Source: Paraescarpia echinospica
Lineage: Eukaryota; Annelida; Polychaeta; Sabellida; Siboglinidae
DNA length: 64,000 nt
Assembly: GCA_020002185.1 (NCBI GenBank)
Contig: CM034531.1
Span: 83,269,608 to 83,333,607 of the forward strand
Direction of reading: 5' to 3'
Of this stretch, positions 35,103 to 46,690 are shown piece by piece; within the stretch, counting starts at the first letter, position 1, and the number at the start of each line of letters is the position of its first letter. The position numbers were made by a program, and so were the translations under genes. The notes beneath the pieces were generated by a model. That model saw only the letters and a list, made by a program, of their open reading frames with translations, did not search any database and had not been told where the DNA came from.

Positions 35103-35750
35103 TTAATATGGAGCTGTCGTTAAAAAGGAGTTTGAGAAATTTGGTAATGAACAGTGAGTGCAGTACCAGCTGACATTAGAATGTTGTAAATGGCGATACT
35201 CTTTGGGTGATACCCCGCAACAACCAATGTGGATCCATGTGTCGCATTTGTCACAACACATAGCACGATGATTTCTGGCAACAGCCTTTTTACATACTCC
35301 ACATGGATACTTAACTGGTCCGGGGTTCAACTGTACATCACCCGAGATCAGTAGTGCAAGTAACAGATAAGTGGACATTGTTCGCTGATTCGCAGATGGA
35401 TATCGTGACTGTCTGCTCACGACACGCTTGATGTACATATCAGCTCCAAACAACAAAGCTGTCTGGATCCTCCTCTCACCCACAAACTGGAATCCAGCAT
35501 TTATATTATCAGGAAGTGATGCTGATGTAAAACCATTACCATGTCGAAGACCCGCCATGAATGCGACCATCAGTATGAAAGCTGTTGTTACCCGTAGGTC
35601 CATCTTATGGTGAAATGTTTCCTGCCAATTTTCAGGTAGTTTAAAATGTGTTAAAAAATCAATAATAAATAAATTATGCCGCTGTACGACTGTCCAGATA
35701 CTCCGACATAAATAGTGAAGGCTTAAAAACAATACAAAAAATAAAAACAA
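35103..35750 (-). CDS. 2A-like peptide and PHD finger protein (LINE ORF1)
   Basis: The frame has 215 codons; its first ~108 residues come from the leader repeat. A likely native start is Met125 (35378), giving MSTYLLLALLISGDVQLNPG and P145. This hydrophobic stretch ending in GDVQLNPGP is a 2A-like ribosome-skipping motif with Gln where Glu is usual. A PHD finger follows at 150-200: CGVC, CCDKCDTWIH, CC and WYCTHC, in the C4HC3 pattern. CR1-like elements of several marine invertebrates are known to pair such N-terminal 2A-like sequences with this part of the element. The frame ends where the endonuclease frame, shifted by one base, takes over near a TTTTTAAC run (35119-35128). Confidence 0.85.
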   Translation of the reverse strand: MFLFFVLFLSLHYLCRSIWTVVQRHNLFIIDFLTHFKLPENWQETFHHKMDLRVTTAFILMVAFMAGLRHGNGFTSASLPDNINAGFQFVGERRIQTALLFGADMYIKRVVSRQSRYPSANQRTMSTYLLLALLISGDVQLNPGPVKYPCGVCKKAVARNHRAMCCDKCDTWIHIGCCGVSPKEYRHLQHSNVSWYCTHCSLPNFSNSFLTTAPY

Positions 35751-36169
35751 TATGGTGTAGATTTTAAAATGTTGAAAAATAAAATGTACTTACAATAAAA
35801 TGTTCAATGCTGTTATAGGATTTCACAAAAGAAACCAGTTGCAAGCCAAGTCTCTCCCTCTCTCTTTTATTAATTAACCTACGTTATATTATGATCAATG
35901 CAATTGAAAGATTTCGCACAGGTATCAGGTTAAATGATCTATTTAAATTTCAAGTGCAGACAAGACGTCTTTATTATATAGTGCAGCTAACAAGGGATTT
36001 TTACCCAGGGCGACTCCGGGTTTTAAAAGACGTCCTGTGCGAAAAGCCTGTTAGTATAAAGGTATATTGGTGCTCCTATTAGATTTGGCAATCAATTAGT
36101 TAGCAGCCTGACCTGCGCGTTTCTATATGGATGGAGCTATACGTACTATAGCCTTTGTTTACACGAAGT
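35427..36169 (-). repeat. 743-bp leader repeat, 5' copy
   Basis: This is the copy at the 5' end of the LINE. The frame MFLFFVLFLS to ADMYIK runs from it, without a stop, into the 2A-PHD protein. From its internal Met51 the frame looks like a secretory signal peptide (MDLRVTTAFILMVAFMAG). It has a GTAAGT where the inner copy has GCAAGT, and GGACCTACGG where the inner copy has GGACCGACGG. Confidence 0.95.
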
Positions 36170-37600
36170 GTACAGTTGAGGCAGGAAATACACGCTCAGC
36201 GAGACTTAAGAATACTAAATGCGGTAGAAATAAGGCTCTAGTTGCGAGTAATTTAGTTTATTCTGAATGCAGCCTGAGTAAATAAAATTATTTTGAAAAC
36301 CAGCACTATTGTTTCAGTTGACTTTGGGGGGTTTGTGTAACGCGCGCTTTCCAACTCAGTGTTTACAATTTACGCCATCTTGTTATGCCAATCAATGTCG
36401 TGACTTGTTGCTAAGGAAGCCAGTGTACTAAAACCGTATTTAGAAACTTTAGAACACAAATATCACCAGGCGGCTACATCTAGATATTGTTATAGATGTA
36501 TATAATCAAGTTAAAACAAATCAAAATATGTTGATCTCGAGATTAATGCAATAGCTGTCGGAACGAACGAAAAGAAACGACCACACCTGACGCATGCGCA
36601 GACCAGCCTCAGACTAATCATTGCTACGGCAACTAGCATTATTTGTGGTTCGCATTTCGTTGCGCCTGACAACATCAAAGGCTTCGTACACTGGAAGATG
36701 GGTTTCAGGCCTAAGTCAGATGTAAAGAAATATGCCGTTCCTTCGAAGAACACAACAGAGGCGAAGCCGATCCTCACTGTCACCGAAATATATATGATCA
36801 AACGTTTCGTGATCCGCGTCAAAATTGATATCGCTCTCTGAACTACACGAGTAAGCCGCCATTTGTATCGAGTTGTTTACATGACACTGCGTACATCGAA
36901 TGACATATTTGTAAATGGCACTGTTGTCTTTATGCAGACATCGAAACCAATTAAATGATGTAATTAAAATCCACAAAGATTCGAACCTCAGATTTTCAAA
37001 TAATAACGGGATAATTATTCAAAACATCTGCATACATCCAGTAACGTATTTGTAGATGGCATTATTATTTTCATGATGGCATAATAAACATTACATACCA
37101 CAATTTCAGGTAGAGCTTATTGAAATATTGAGCCGCCCAAGATCCACATCACACCGAGGCAAAATTTTAAAAATATGTACGAACTGCCTGAAATGCCCGG
37201 TAGCATATTGTATGCAAAACGGCGGGCGGGCGAGCATAGAAACAGAGAAACAAACAAACAACAGAGACCCACACTGTTTTGTGCCAGTTTGTTGGCCTAA
37301 TTGTCGATAGCATGACACATTTCAGACTGCAAAATGCAGGCCATGCGTCACTACACAATGAGGGCATGAATCACTGGATTTCTCAGGGTTTTCCCACTGA
37401 GGTTATAACCATACAACCATCAAGGAGATTTTTATTTGGCGTTTTAAAGTAACTGGCAAATCGGCACTGTTGAACGTTGTTTGGCTGCGCGACATGCACA
37501 TTCAAACAGGTGAGCTCAAATAGCTTGTTTTTGTCACATTTTTCTTAAAATATTAGCACTTCAAAATATAACATTTCAGTTTGTACACTTTGAAAACTGG
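36170..37600. other. mostly unassigned; CpG-richer patch at 36340-36880
   Basis: Apart from the short frame at 36716-36862, nothing is recognised. A plus-strand stretch 37128-37310 is cysteine-rich (CTNCLKCPVAYC, CFVPVCWPNC) but is broken by stops soon after. It could be the remnant of a zinc-binding protein. Confidence 0.3.
36716..36862 (-). CDS. short acidic frame with a strong start context, unrecognised
   Basis: ATG 36862 sits in ACAAATGGCGGC, a good start context in a locally CpG-rich patch. The peptide begins MAAYSCSSESDINFDADHET and stops after 48 residues. No donor site is evident at its end. It may be a first exon or a transposon remnant; no family recognised. Confidence 0.25.
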   Translation of the reverse strand: MAAYSCSSESDINFDADHETFDHIYFGDSEDRLRLCCVLRRNGIFLYI

Positions 37601-37611
37601 TGCTTATAGAA

Positions 37612-37890
37612 ACTAGAACATAAAGAATTGTGGTTGGTCGAAGAAAGAAACACTAGAACACGTAGAATTGTGGTTGACCGGAGAAAGAAACAATAGAAAA
37701 CGTAGAATTTTGTTTGATCGAATAAAGAAATACAAGAAAATGCATAATTTATTTGTGGTTAGTCGAAGAAAGAAACACTGGAACACGTAAAATATGGTTG
37801 GTGGGAGAGGTAAAAACTAGAGCACGTAGAAAGGCGGTTGGCCGAAGAAAGAGACATTAGAGCACGTAGAATGATTGTTGGTCGATAATT
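37612..37890. repeat. tandem repeat, ~42-44-bp unit, about six to seven copies
   Basis: The unit is near GAACACGTAGAATTGTGGTT then GGTCGAAGAAAGAAACACTA. Copies are well diverged from each other. No coding is seen. Confidence 0.7.
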
Positions 37891-38385
37891 AATAGAGCGA
37901 GTAATCGCATGTTTAATGTGTTCATAATACAACGTCCGAGATCTGTACGTGCTACTGCTCCTTTTTACAGCCGTGTCAATACTTTCAACACTGCCACTGT
38001 CTCATTTATCATGCAGGGTTTTGGATGATATCATGTGTAAGCACGACGTTTTACGGACACATTTAATGCTGTCATCGATTTTAGTCTGTGAGTCACAAGT
38101 GTTTGTGCACAAGCAGCCAATTTGGCTGAGGTATTAAGAGCATTCAGACGCGTTGGAGCTGAAAGTGAAACAATATCTGTTTGAAACCCCACAGCGTAAG
38201 TACAATACTGTTCATACTTAGTCTTATAAGTTAGAATTGATTCGTTACTTGTCCGGTTCTTGGGAACTAAGATAATCTAACTCTACTGCGTCAGAGTAAC
38301 GCGAAAATGTATTTGAAAACAGGAGTAGTTACGTTGTAACCGGTACCGCTACACAAATTTTCATGTACACATTGGTTTCATTATG

Positions 38386-38480
38386 CAAGTGCAACACGCT
38401 TATAACGAACACGGATACAACGAATTGACGGATATAACGAAACAATTTCTTACGTACGGATTTTGGGCGATCTTTATTTT
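38386..38480 (+). mobile_element. pogo/Tigger-like terminal inverted repeat, left
   Basis: CAAGTGCAACACGCTTATAA then CGAACACGGATACAACGAA and GGATATAACGAAAC. The end matches the right-hand copy at 47642-47662 for about 20 bases in inverted orientation. Confidence 0.6.
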
Positions 38481-38829
38481 CTGACCTAACCATGAATACG
38501 ACCACCTACAGCCGCCAAACTTCTCCTCACATATCTTACATACATATACACACACTACGTTACAAAAAATATTTAACATTCCTACAACGATCAAATTTCG
38601 CAAAACAAACTCAAGTAAAACTCGACTTCTACGGCGCGACTATCCGTCGCTCCGCGGTTACCGTAAAATTGATATTGTGTCGAGCTTCACAGAAATTCCG
38701 TATAGTGGCGCTATCATTACTGTACGCATGTTTGCGCGCGATATAAATGTAATTATTGGCATTGTTTCTGTTAAAAAGTACCTCGATTAACTAAGGTATA
38801 ATTATTATCATAAGTATGGTTTGCAATTG

Positions 38830-38957
38830 AGGTCACTCTACGACAGTTCTACATAGAGTAAAGTATAAGAAAGTAGTCCTACTAATAAGATCACATCGCT
38901 AACCAGGTCACTTTTGCTCAGACCCAAGTGTGACCATCATAATGAGGTTCTACTGTA
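38830..38957. mobile_element. pogo/Tigger-like end
   Basis: Read from the right on the minus strand it starts TACAGTAGAACCTCATTATG then ATGGTCACAC, the usual form of Tigger-type termini with TA at the border. A partly matching inverted stretch (GAGGTCACTCTACGACAG) is at 38829. It is probably a short non-autonomous copy. Confidence 0.4.
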
Positions 38958-41860
38958 ATTGCTTTTTACTATATTCTAAGACTATTTGTTGATAGAACAA
39001 TAACTGCACTTTATATAGTTCACCGTGTTCAAAGTTTGCAATCAATTTTATATAATTCGTTAAACAAGATATTCCTTTCAGCTGCAGCAAACAACATACA
39101 ATACACCTGTTTAGAAACATAGCACACAATAATCACTCATTATCCACACAGACATCACACACAAAGTAGTTATTGACCACTGCAGAACACTGTCGCTGCT
39201 TGGTGTGATTCTGGGTACATGTGATGTGGTACTGCCAGTGGCACCAGTCACATCTCATCTGCAACAGATACATATTTTATTCTACCATAGCCATATTGCA
39301 AGACAATGTTTGGTATATATTGTCTATATGTACTGTATAAGGCACGTTATATCTTATAACTTTATATGTGCAGGTTTGTTTATCTAGTTCATTTGTTTTC
39401 CAAGTTATAGCAATATTATATTTATTAATAGTATCTATATTGTACCATTTTAATAAATGGTAAATACTACTGAAGATACATTTACTTTATAATAATAATA
39501 ACTTTATTTAGACACTAAAATCCAGAGTAGAACTCTGTTCAGTAGTGTTGACAATAGTCGTTAGAAATTATAAGAAATAAATATAGTAATAATACAAGTA
39601 AGACATATAAATACAAAACTGAACTAGAGAAATTAAATAGACTGGATATAGAGTAGGTCTATCGGTATTTGAAATTTAGTGTATAAATTTATAAATATTC
39701 AATTATGATTATATCCAATTTCTCTTTGACAATGTCACTTTCTCACTCCTGCTGTAACAAGGGATCTGAAAATGTAAGATCAAGTTTGAGTTATAACATA
39801 CACTGTATAATATTATATTTACCGATGCATGTGCCGAATGTCTACTTTGACTGCCACAGTGTCTGCAGCAGTAACTGGCAGCACCTGCCAATCATAAATG
39901 TAACATTTTTAGTCTCCTTGGAACCGTTCTACAGGAGTTTATCTTTCACTTTATTGCATCATATTTTTTTCGTGACACCATCTGTTATGGAATGATACAA
40001 AATATAGGAATTACCTTTAAAGTACACACATATGCATGCCTACCAAGCTACCAGCACATGCACGCATATGAACACACGCATGCAACTACTATGCACCGAC
40101 TATGAATAACTATAATCATAAAGTAAACTAATCATGATTTCAGAAAATATATGCACTTAATTAAATTACCTTGTATGATCAAAATGTGCCTCAAATCAAC
40201 CTACCAACCACCGTATTGATATTTGGCCAGTTTTGTTGCTCTTTTTGCCTTGGATCTTTTTGAAGAAATACTGTTGGTCCTTTCTACAAGGTGTCTATGC
40301 CAGGGAAGAAAAAGATGACACACAAAGAAATGGAACAAACATGAACTCACACAGGCAATCATCTCAATCTACAAAAACCCATGTGAGCATTGCATTAGCT
40401 ACTACAAAAATATTTGTTCTGGTAACATAGTACCGGTAAGTGGATACCAGTGCTACAACTATAAAACTATACTATATTATTATCATTAAGAAATACTACA
40501 ATTATTCATAAAGTTCACCTTATATGGAGACACCTTAATTGAGTACTGGAAAGATGTGTTGATGCTGTACACTATGTGTGCCACTTGTCTGTCCCAGTCT
40601 GTCTGTAGCCTGCAACACATACAACAGAATGCTGTAACTAGCCTGTAGTATAACTACATGGTACTACTTAGCACACTGTTCATATATTTAAGATAATCAC
40701 CCATTAAGATCACTAGACCCATTACTCGTTTGTACACTTAAAATGTAGCTCACTCGTTTATGTATTTCCGCATTGCATTTTCAATGCATTGATTGTTCCT
40801 TTCATCCTGTCCATTTGTTGCTGGATGATACGCTGATGTCACCGAGTGTTTCACACCATACGATTTCAGGATATGGTCATTCAGCTAGAAAAGCAGAAAT
40901 ACAAGATATCTCTTATTTGTTCATGTGGTGGTGGTGGTCTATTTGTCTGAGAGCAGAATTACATTGGGGAGATATTGAAAGCAGAGAGATTAAGCTGATT
41001 ATATTTAAAGAATCGGGGCTTTAAAAAACAAGATATAAAACATGCTGATATATCCATGCAGTGATGTATACAATGGTGGGAAGTAGAACCTTCACATGAC
41101 AGGCATATGATACATTACTGATATGTAGCGATATGGAACACTGTAAGTGGTATTATATCACTGTAAGTAGTATTATATCAATATGTGGTACAGTCATGTA
41201 ATTGTGCATAGAATACCTCGTTCACAAACTCTCGTCCTTGGTCTGTGATAACACGTCTTGGTGGACTATACAGATAAAACATTTCTAGAAGAACTGTAGC
41301 CACCTCGCCAGCACATTTGTTCTAGAAACACACATATATCATGACATTGTGTACATATACATGTATATATATATTCCTAAAAGCAGCTTAGACAGACCGT
41401 CTGTTATGAGAGACCTGCAGCTTCAGTCTACATAAAACAGCGGTGTGTTTAACATGGCAAAAAAATAACATAAATGTTGTGCGTATGCTGTCGATATGAA
41501 TATATGTATACATATACTATATATAATATTATATGTATATATATGTATGTATATACACTGTATATGTTGATATATGACAAATGCCTGAAAGAATAAAGAC
41601 AAGCAGATAAAGTTGAGGCTAAGATAGACATTTAAATATCTATAAATATTCATTGAATTATTCATTCTCACTTACAGCAGATAGAAGAACTAGTGGACAT
41701 GAAGTAATGTTAGTGTAAAAAATACATTACAAAGTATGCATTATAACAGACAAATCTAAACAGATGGAACAAAACAGCGCCTTGACCCATCTGTTGACAA
41801 CTGGAATACTGGTTATAAAATTTTTGATTGCCCAATCCTTTTATTCTTATGCACCTTTTA

Positions 41861-41912
41861 GCTTGGTTTCCAAGGACTTAGGTGCAATCAAAGTTATCTT
41901 ATTATTATTATA
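41861..41912. repeat. dispersed repeat tail
   Basis: GCTTGGTTTCCAAGGACTTA then GGTGCAATCAAAG and a TTATTATTAT tail. This is the same family as 51-150. It lies 24 bases from the donor of integrase exon 41935-42150. Confidence 0.6.
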
Positions 41913-43685
41913 AACATGATTATCCACATATTACCTTGATGGGTTTAGCAAAGACAACCTTGGTAAACAGGTCTGTCAAATGATGCGATTGCCACTTTCC
42001 GTCTCAGTGAAGGGACCGATGAGGTCAACCCCAATCACATCCCAGGGTGCCTCTGCTGTGATGGGGTGCAGTTCGGCGGCAATTGTTTTTACTCTCTCCG
42101 AGTGCTGGCAGCAAGAACACCATTTCACATGGGAATACAAACATGGTAAACTGATTGCACCAGTGATGTATGTAATTTGTTCAATAAACATCAGTATAAC
42201 ACGAAAGCAAGTATAAGTCAAATGAATCCATTTAATGTGTGACAGGCATTACCAACCTACCGACGTGCTGGGTTGTGAAGAATTTTTTTTTTTGACATTG
42301 CACACATAATGACAACTTACCCAGTCCTTCACGTCGGCTCTCATTGACTTCCAGTGGTAAGTCTCCTCCACCTTCAAGCGTGTGATGGTCATTCCCCTGT
42401 GACCACCACTGCCTGGGTCATCATGGCACTCTCTCAGCGCATTCTCTATTTCACCTCTGGTCTTCAGAACCAAACGTAAACTCATTCTTCCTTTATAGTA
42501 CAGGTCATGACCTACAGTATACAAATTAATTATGACATACACAAGTATAAGTTGTTGTAATATAGCTTATTATAAACAGGTAACCAATCATGCTAGCACC
42601 AAGTGTTCAAGCTATTGCAGTTTAGGACTTTATGGACATGTGACTTGCCGCAGCAAAGTGGGTATTAAGTTCAAAAATTGTGAAATGGAATTTTGTACAT
42701 TTCTGCATTCCAATAAAATAACACCCCATAATTTAAAGTTTCAAAGTGAGAATTTTTTTTAAATTGGGCTGTGTTAAAAAATCAATGCTAATAACAAATA
42801 TACAGTTAGTATTTTATAATATTTGGGTTTTATTTGTTGAGGAAAATAAATTGGAAATTAAAAGATAAGATTATAAAGTGTACATTTCTGACATCACAAC
42901 ATTGGTGACACGTATTTTTGCCTCGTGTGCAGAATAATTAATCACTAAATCACCAATAAGGTGTTTCAATGCAGTACTATTTACCAAACAAATTGATGAA
43001 ATACTCATCCTTCACAGAATGCTAGTAGTTATATAAAGGACAAAATCCCACCACAATAAAGGAAACCCTTTTATAGATATTTGAAGAACTAAACAACAGA
43101 CGATTGCAATACTCATTGAGATGTCCATAAACCAGGAGTATATTGTGCATCTAGTGACATACCAGCTGGATTTGAACCAGCCACAAAACACTGATACATT
43201 GCATTCGATTGTTGAAGTATACAAAGGATTTGTAACTATCTATATGACGAGTGTGGACAAAAGTCAGCTGTTTGATCGAGATATACTATGAAAGATATTG
43301 CCTATTTCTAAAATTGCTTCACCTGAACAAGACATCGTAAGAGCATGGTAAGACAAGACTAGTACATGAAACCAAATTCAGACAGGTTTTATTCACAATA
43401 TATTTTATTCACAATGCATACATATATACACAGTTATATAAATGAGTACATAACTATAGGCACCAGTGAGTCTACATACATAACTAGCTTTCAAACTGTA
43501 ATACCTAATTGCAGTGAGTGCTGCTGAATGATTCCCGGAGACTGTGTTGGTGTTGCAGTGAACAAGTCTGTCATTGGCTGAAGTACTAGGAGCATCCCCA
43601 GTGGCAGTTATATTTTTCTCATTGACATTACAAAAATGTCTAAACTTCATTCGTAAGTAAAATTAAATAATACAAAAATATAACT

Positions 43686-43803
43686 GTTAAAGTTTATCAG
43701 TGCACTTAAGTAATATGTGTCTTGAGATTTGAACTGCATAGCCATTATAAGTGATGTCACATCCATCTTCTAACTGCATGTTCCCAGTTGGTCCATTTGC
43801 CCT
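43686..43803 (-). CDS. possible terminal exon, unrecognised
   Basis: After a good acceptor (ATGATTGCAG) the frame reads NGPTGNMQLEDGCDITYNGY and then AVQISRHILLKCTDKL before a stop. It looks coding by composition but resembles no family I know. It is in the intron between the candidate first exon and the H2C2 exon of the integrase gene, and its phase does not fit either, so it may belong to another transcript. Confidence 0.3.
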
Positions 43804-45051
43804 GCAATCATAAAAAATACATTCATTAACATGATTGTGCAATATTATACGAAACATCGTGCTGTGCAGTTTCTCTCAATGCATGCTGAATGGTTGAAAC
43901 GAATGAATAGCTTTTGTGCAGAATGTGTAATGGTTTCCTTAAAAACTGTTGTGCTGTTAGGATATCCAAGAACACACTCAGCTATATTATTGGAATATAC
44001 CTTTAAGCACCAGTTGGCTCTTTCACAGATGGATACTGCATGGACAGAACATTTGCGACTAAAAAATAGTGCATATGATGTGGTAGATATATATGTATAA
44101 ATTATATATATGTTGTTACAACAGTAAATTAAGACTTGCAGAAAACAATCAAGCCATAGTATCAATATGGCCTATTATATACAATAATTATAAACAGTTG
44201 TTAAATATTACATTTCAATTAAATTAACTGTATATACCAAGGGGATCTACACATATTATTTAAATATTATGTACGACTCGTACTGATAGAAGTCCACATC
44301 AATAATGGCTAAATACATTATTTCATAGGCTATTTTATATTTCATTTGGTGGCTATGCTATGGCTATGCCTGTGGCACTACTACTAGTCAGTAGTCTGTC
44401 GACTCTATTCGACTACGTGAGAATGTCTGTGACTGTGTGGATATCAGCACGGCCATGACTATGCTGCATGCACTATCCAATGTTAAGCCTATTGATACTA
44501 TTACATTTACATCCTGGCATGGCTAATGACTAATCTGTTGAGATAATGTAAGAATAAGATCTTAAACAAACTAATGCTACCCAATAGAATGAATATTTTA
44601 CGTTGCAAGTGACAACATCATTCAATATTAACGCCATAACCGATAACGGTGTAGAACGTTTGATGATGACCTTAAATAATGTAAGCTTAGTTATTAATTT
44701 TAAGCCATTAAGGTCATCTGGACTTTACTTCAATTTAGCTTAGCCTTAGATACACTTTAAATTGCCTTTGTAACGCACATTTTGTGACATACTTCGATGC
44801 CGCATATCGTATCCTCCTCTTCCTGCTGTCATTGTTTGCAACCGTTGGATGGTGTACGCCATTGTTAATGTAGTTCTTACCTTAAGTTCTTACCTTAAGA
44901 ACGGTCAATAATTGCCCAAGTTGAGCACTGAGACCGTCTCAAGGTTAGTTTTCTTTAGTGGTATTTCATTGTCTATTGATTTTGCTGCTATTGTTGTTGC
45001 TGTTGGCGTTATTGCTATTTTTTCTCTTTATCTTGCCTAGTCTCTAGGCTC

Positions 45052-45116
45052 GATTGTGTGCGTGCGTGCATGCGTGCGTGCGTGCGTGCGTGCATGCGTG
45101 CGTGTGTGTGTGTTAG
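45052..45116. repeat. GTGC tetranucleotide repeat
   Basis: GTGCGTGCGTGC with a few ATG interruptions, ending in GTGTGTGTG. It directly follows the 3' end of the LINE reverse transcriptase frame on the minus strand. Confidence 0.8.
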
Positions 45117-46690
45117 TATGTGAAGTTGTAGTTGTAGAGGTCTGGATGGTCTCTCCAGTCTCTTTGGAGGCGGGACTTCAGCTGATTGATTGTCTGTGCT
45201 TGGACTGTGTCTTCTGATAGTGCATTCCAGGATCTTATTACACGGGTGGAAAGGAAAGAATGTCTGGTTCCTGTTGATGTCTGTGTAACTAGTTTTTCTC
45301 TGTGACCTCTTGTGGTTCCAGTGGCTTTTAGGTACATCTGCTTTTGTGGACAGAGTTGGCATTTACAGTCCTGGTCGATTTGGTCGAGTCCTTTGAAAAT
45401 TTTGAAAGTTTGAATGATGTCGGCTCTTTGTCTTCTGTAGTGCAGTGTGGGGAGTTTTAATTCCTTCAATCTGCTGCCGTAGGGTAGTCCTTTTGTTTCT
45501 GGCACTAGTCGTGTTGCACGCCGTTGGACTTGTTCGATGAGGTCTTGATCTTCCTTTAGGTGAGGAAACCAGACACAGGATGCATATTCCAGGTGTGGTC
45601 TGACCATTGCCTTGTAGAGTAGTAGGAATGTCTCCTTGTTGAGATGCCGGAATGTTCTGGCTAGACACCCCAGAACTCGATTGGCCTTTTTGACACTATT
45701 CTCGATGTGGTCAGAAAACTTGAGTTGTATGTTGATGGTGACTCCGAGGTCTTTTTCTGAGGTCACTGCATCAAGCTTGTGACTGCCTTCACTGTCCCTT
45801 CTCAGGTGGTATTTATTTCGTGGGTTTGAATGTCCGAGGTGTAGAACGTGACATTTGTCAGGATGTAATTTCGTTTGCATCGTATCCGACCAGTCTTGTA
45901 GTTTTGTCAGGTCCTCATGTAGAGAGTTTGAGGAGTTTATGTCATCTGTCAATGTTGCATAGAGCTTGGTGTCGTCTGCAAACATAGAGGTCAGATTGTC
46001 CATGCGTCCTGGGATATCGCAGACAAGCATTGTGAATAGTATTGGTCCCAGGACTGACCCCTGAGTAACTCCGCTAAGTACACTGCTCCAGTCCGATTGT
46101 TCTCCGTGTACTGATACATTTTGTCTCCGGTCACACAGGAATGCTTTTATCCATCCTAAGGCTTTGTCTTTGATTCCTAGACTTTCCAACTGTTTGAGAA
46201 GGCGCTGGTGTGGGACGGTGTCAAAAGCTTTTGCATAATCAAGGAAGATTACGTCAACAGGTATGTTGTGCATCCAAAGCCTCAGTCCAGACATTCTGCG
46301 CTTCCAACAAGTTTGTGGTTGTACTTTTTCCTGCAGTGAAGCCCTGCTGTTGCTCACATTCGAGGTGATTTCTTCTGATGTGTTCTATGAGCTGTTCAAC
46401 AATCACTCTCTCTAGAGTCTTGCAGATGATTGACATCAGAGACACCGGTCTGTAATTTGCTGGGTTTCTCTTCTCAGATTTCTTGTATATGGGACAAATG
46501 ATAGCATCTTTCCATTGTCTTGGCAGGATTGATGTGTTGATGCTTGAGTTAAAGATTATGTTGAGATTCCTTTATTGTTCGTCCTACATTCCCTGGCTAG
46601 TTTATGTTCAAACTGTCTGCGTGCTCTTCTGATTGCATGTTGAGCTGTGTTCCTGTTCTGTATATGTCCAGATTCAAACATGAACAGCTA
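45116..46690 (-). mobile_element. CR1-like LINE, reverse transcriptase half
   Basis: A 414-codon frame (45113-46357) carries most of the RT: VIFLDYAKAFDTVPHQRLL, SVLSGVTQGSVLGPILF, the catalytic MFADDTKLY, HPDKCHVLHLGHSN, KDLGVTINIQLKFSDHI and YASCVWFPHL, ending RLQRDWRDHP. The upstream RT blocks (ANYRPVSLMSIICKTLERVI and QQQGFTAGKSTTTNLL) are in another frame, so one indel lies near 46255-46300. Just before (46560-46690) there is RRARRQFEHKLARE from the endonuclease-RT linker, with the part in between deleted. The endonuclease is missing. Confidence 0.85.

Larger units (their letters stand above)
31441..36169 (-). mobile_element. CR1-like LINE with 2A-like peptide, PHD finger, endonuclease and RT, split by a duplicated 743-bp leader
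   Basis: The order along the minus strand is: leader copy (36169-35427), 2A-like peptide and PHD finger (to 35103), endonuclease (35082-33663), second leader copy (33662-32920), reverse transcriptase (32919-31846), and the RT C-terminal part in another frame (31846-31445). It is nearly complete. The defects seen are the second leader copy between endonuclease and RT and one frameshift near 31840 in the RT tail. The PHD and endonuclease frames also differ by one base. Low divergence between the two leader copies suggests recent activity. Confidence 0.85.
39133..44862 (-). pseudogene. intron-containing integrase gene (GIN1/Ginger/KRBA2-type) with PHD-like end
   Basis: Exon pieces on the minus strand show a DDE integrase. 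42321-42511: YYKGRMSLRLV and the His pair of an H2C2 zinc domain (CHDDPGSGGHRG). 41935-42150: WCSCCQHSERV with its Cys pair, WDVIGVDLIGPF with the first Asp, and DLFTKVVFAKPIK after a frameshift. 41217-41321: RVITDQGREFVNE with the second Asp. 40754-40884: VTSAYHPATNGQDERNNQ with the Glu region. 40519-40609: DWDRQVAHIVYSINTSFQYS. 39133-39258: CDWCHWQYHITC and FVCDVC, the end of a PHD-like finger, with a stop. Phases agree from 41321 to 40519. A possible first exon, 44793-44862 (MAYTIQRLQTM), ends in phase 1, the phase exon 42511 needs. The 42150 acceptor phase does not fit and the exon has a frameshift after NRII, so the gene is probably dead, or those bases need checking. Confidence 0.65.

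Noticed and set aside
32920..36169. Reading the two 743-bp direct repeats as LTRs of an LTR retrotransposon
   Set aside because: Between them lie only a PHD finger and a LINE endonuclease; there is no gag, protease, RT or primer-binding site, and the RT is outside the repeats. No matching target duplication is visible.
45015..45668. Extra minus-strand frames overlapping the LINE reverse transcriptase
   Set aside because: They are shadow frames of the 45113-46357 RT frame.
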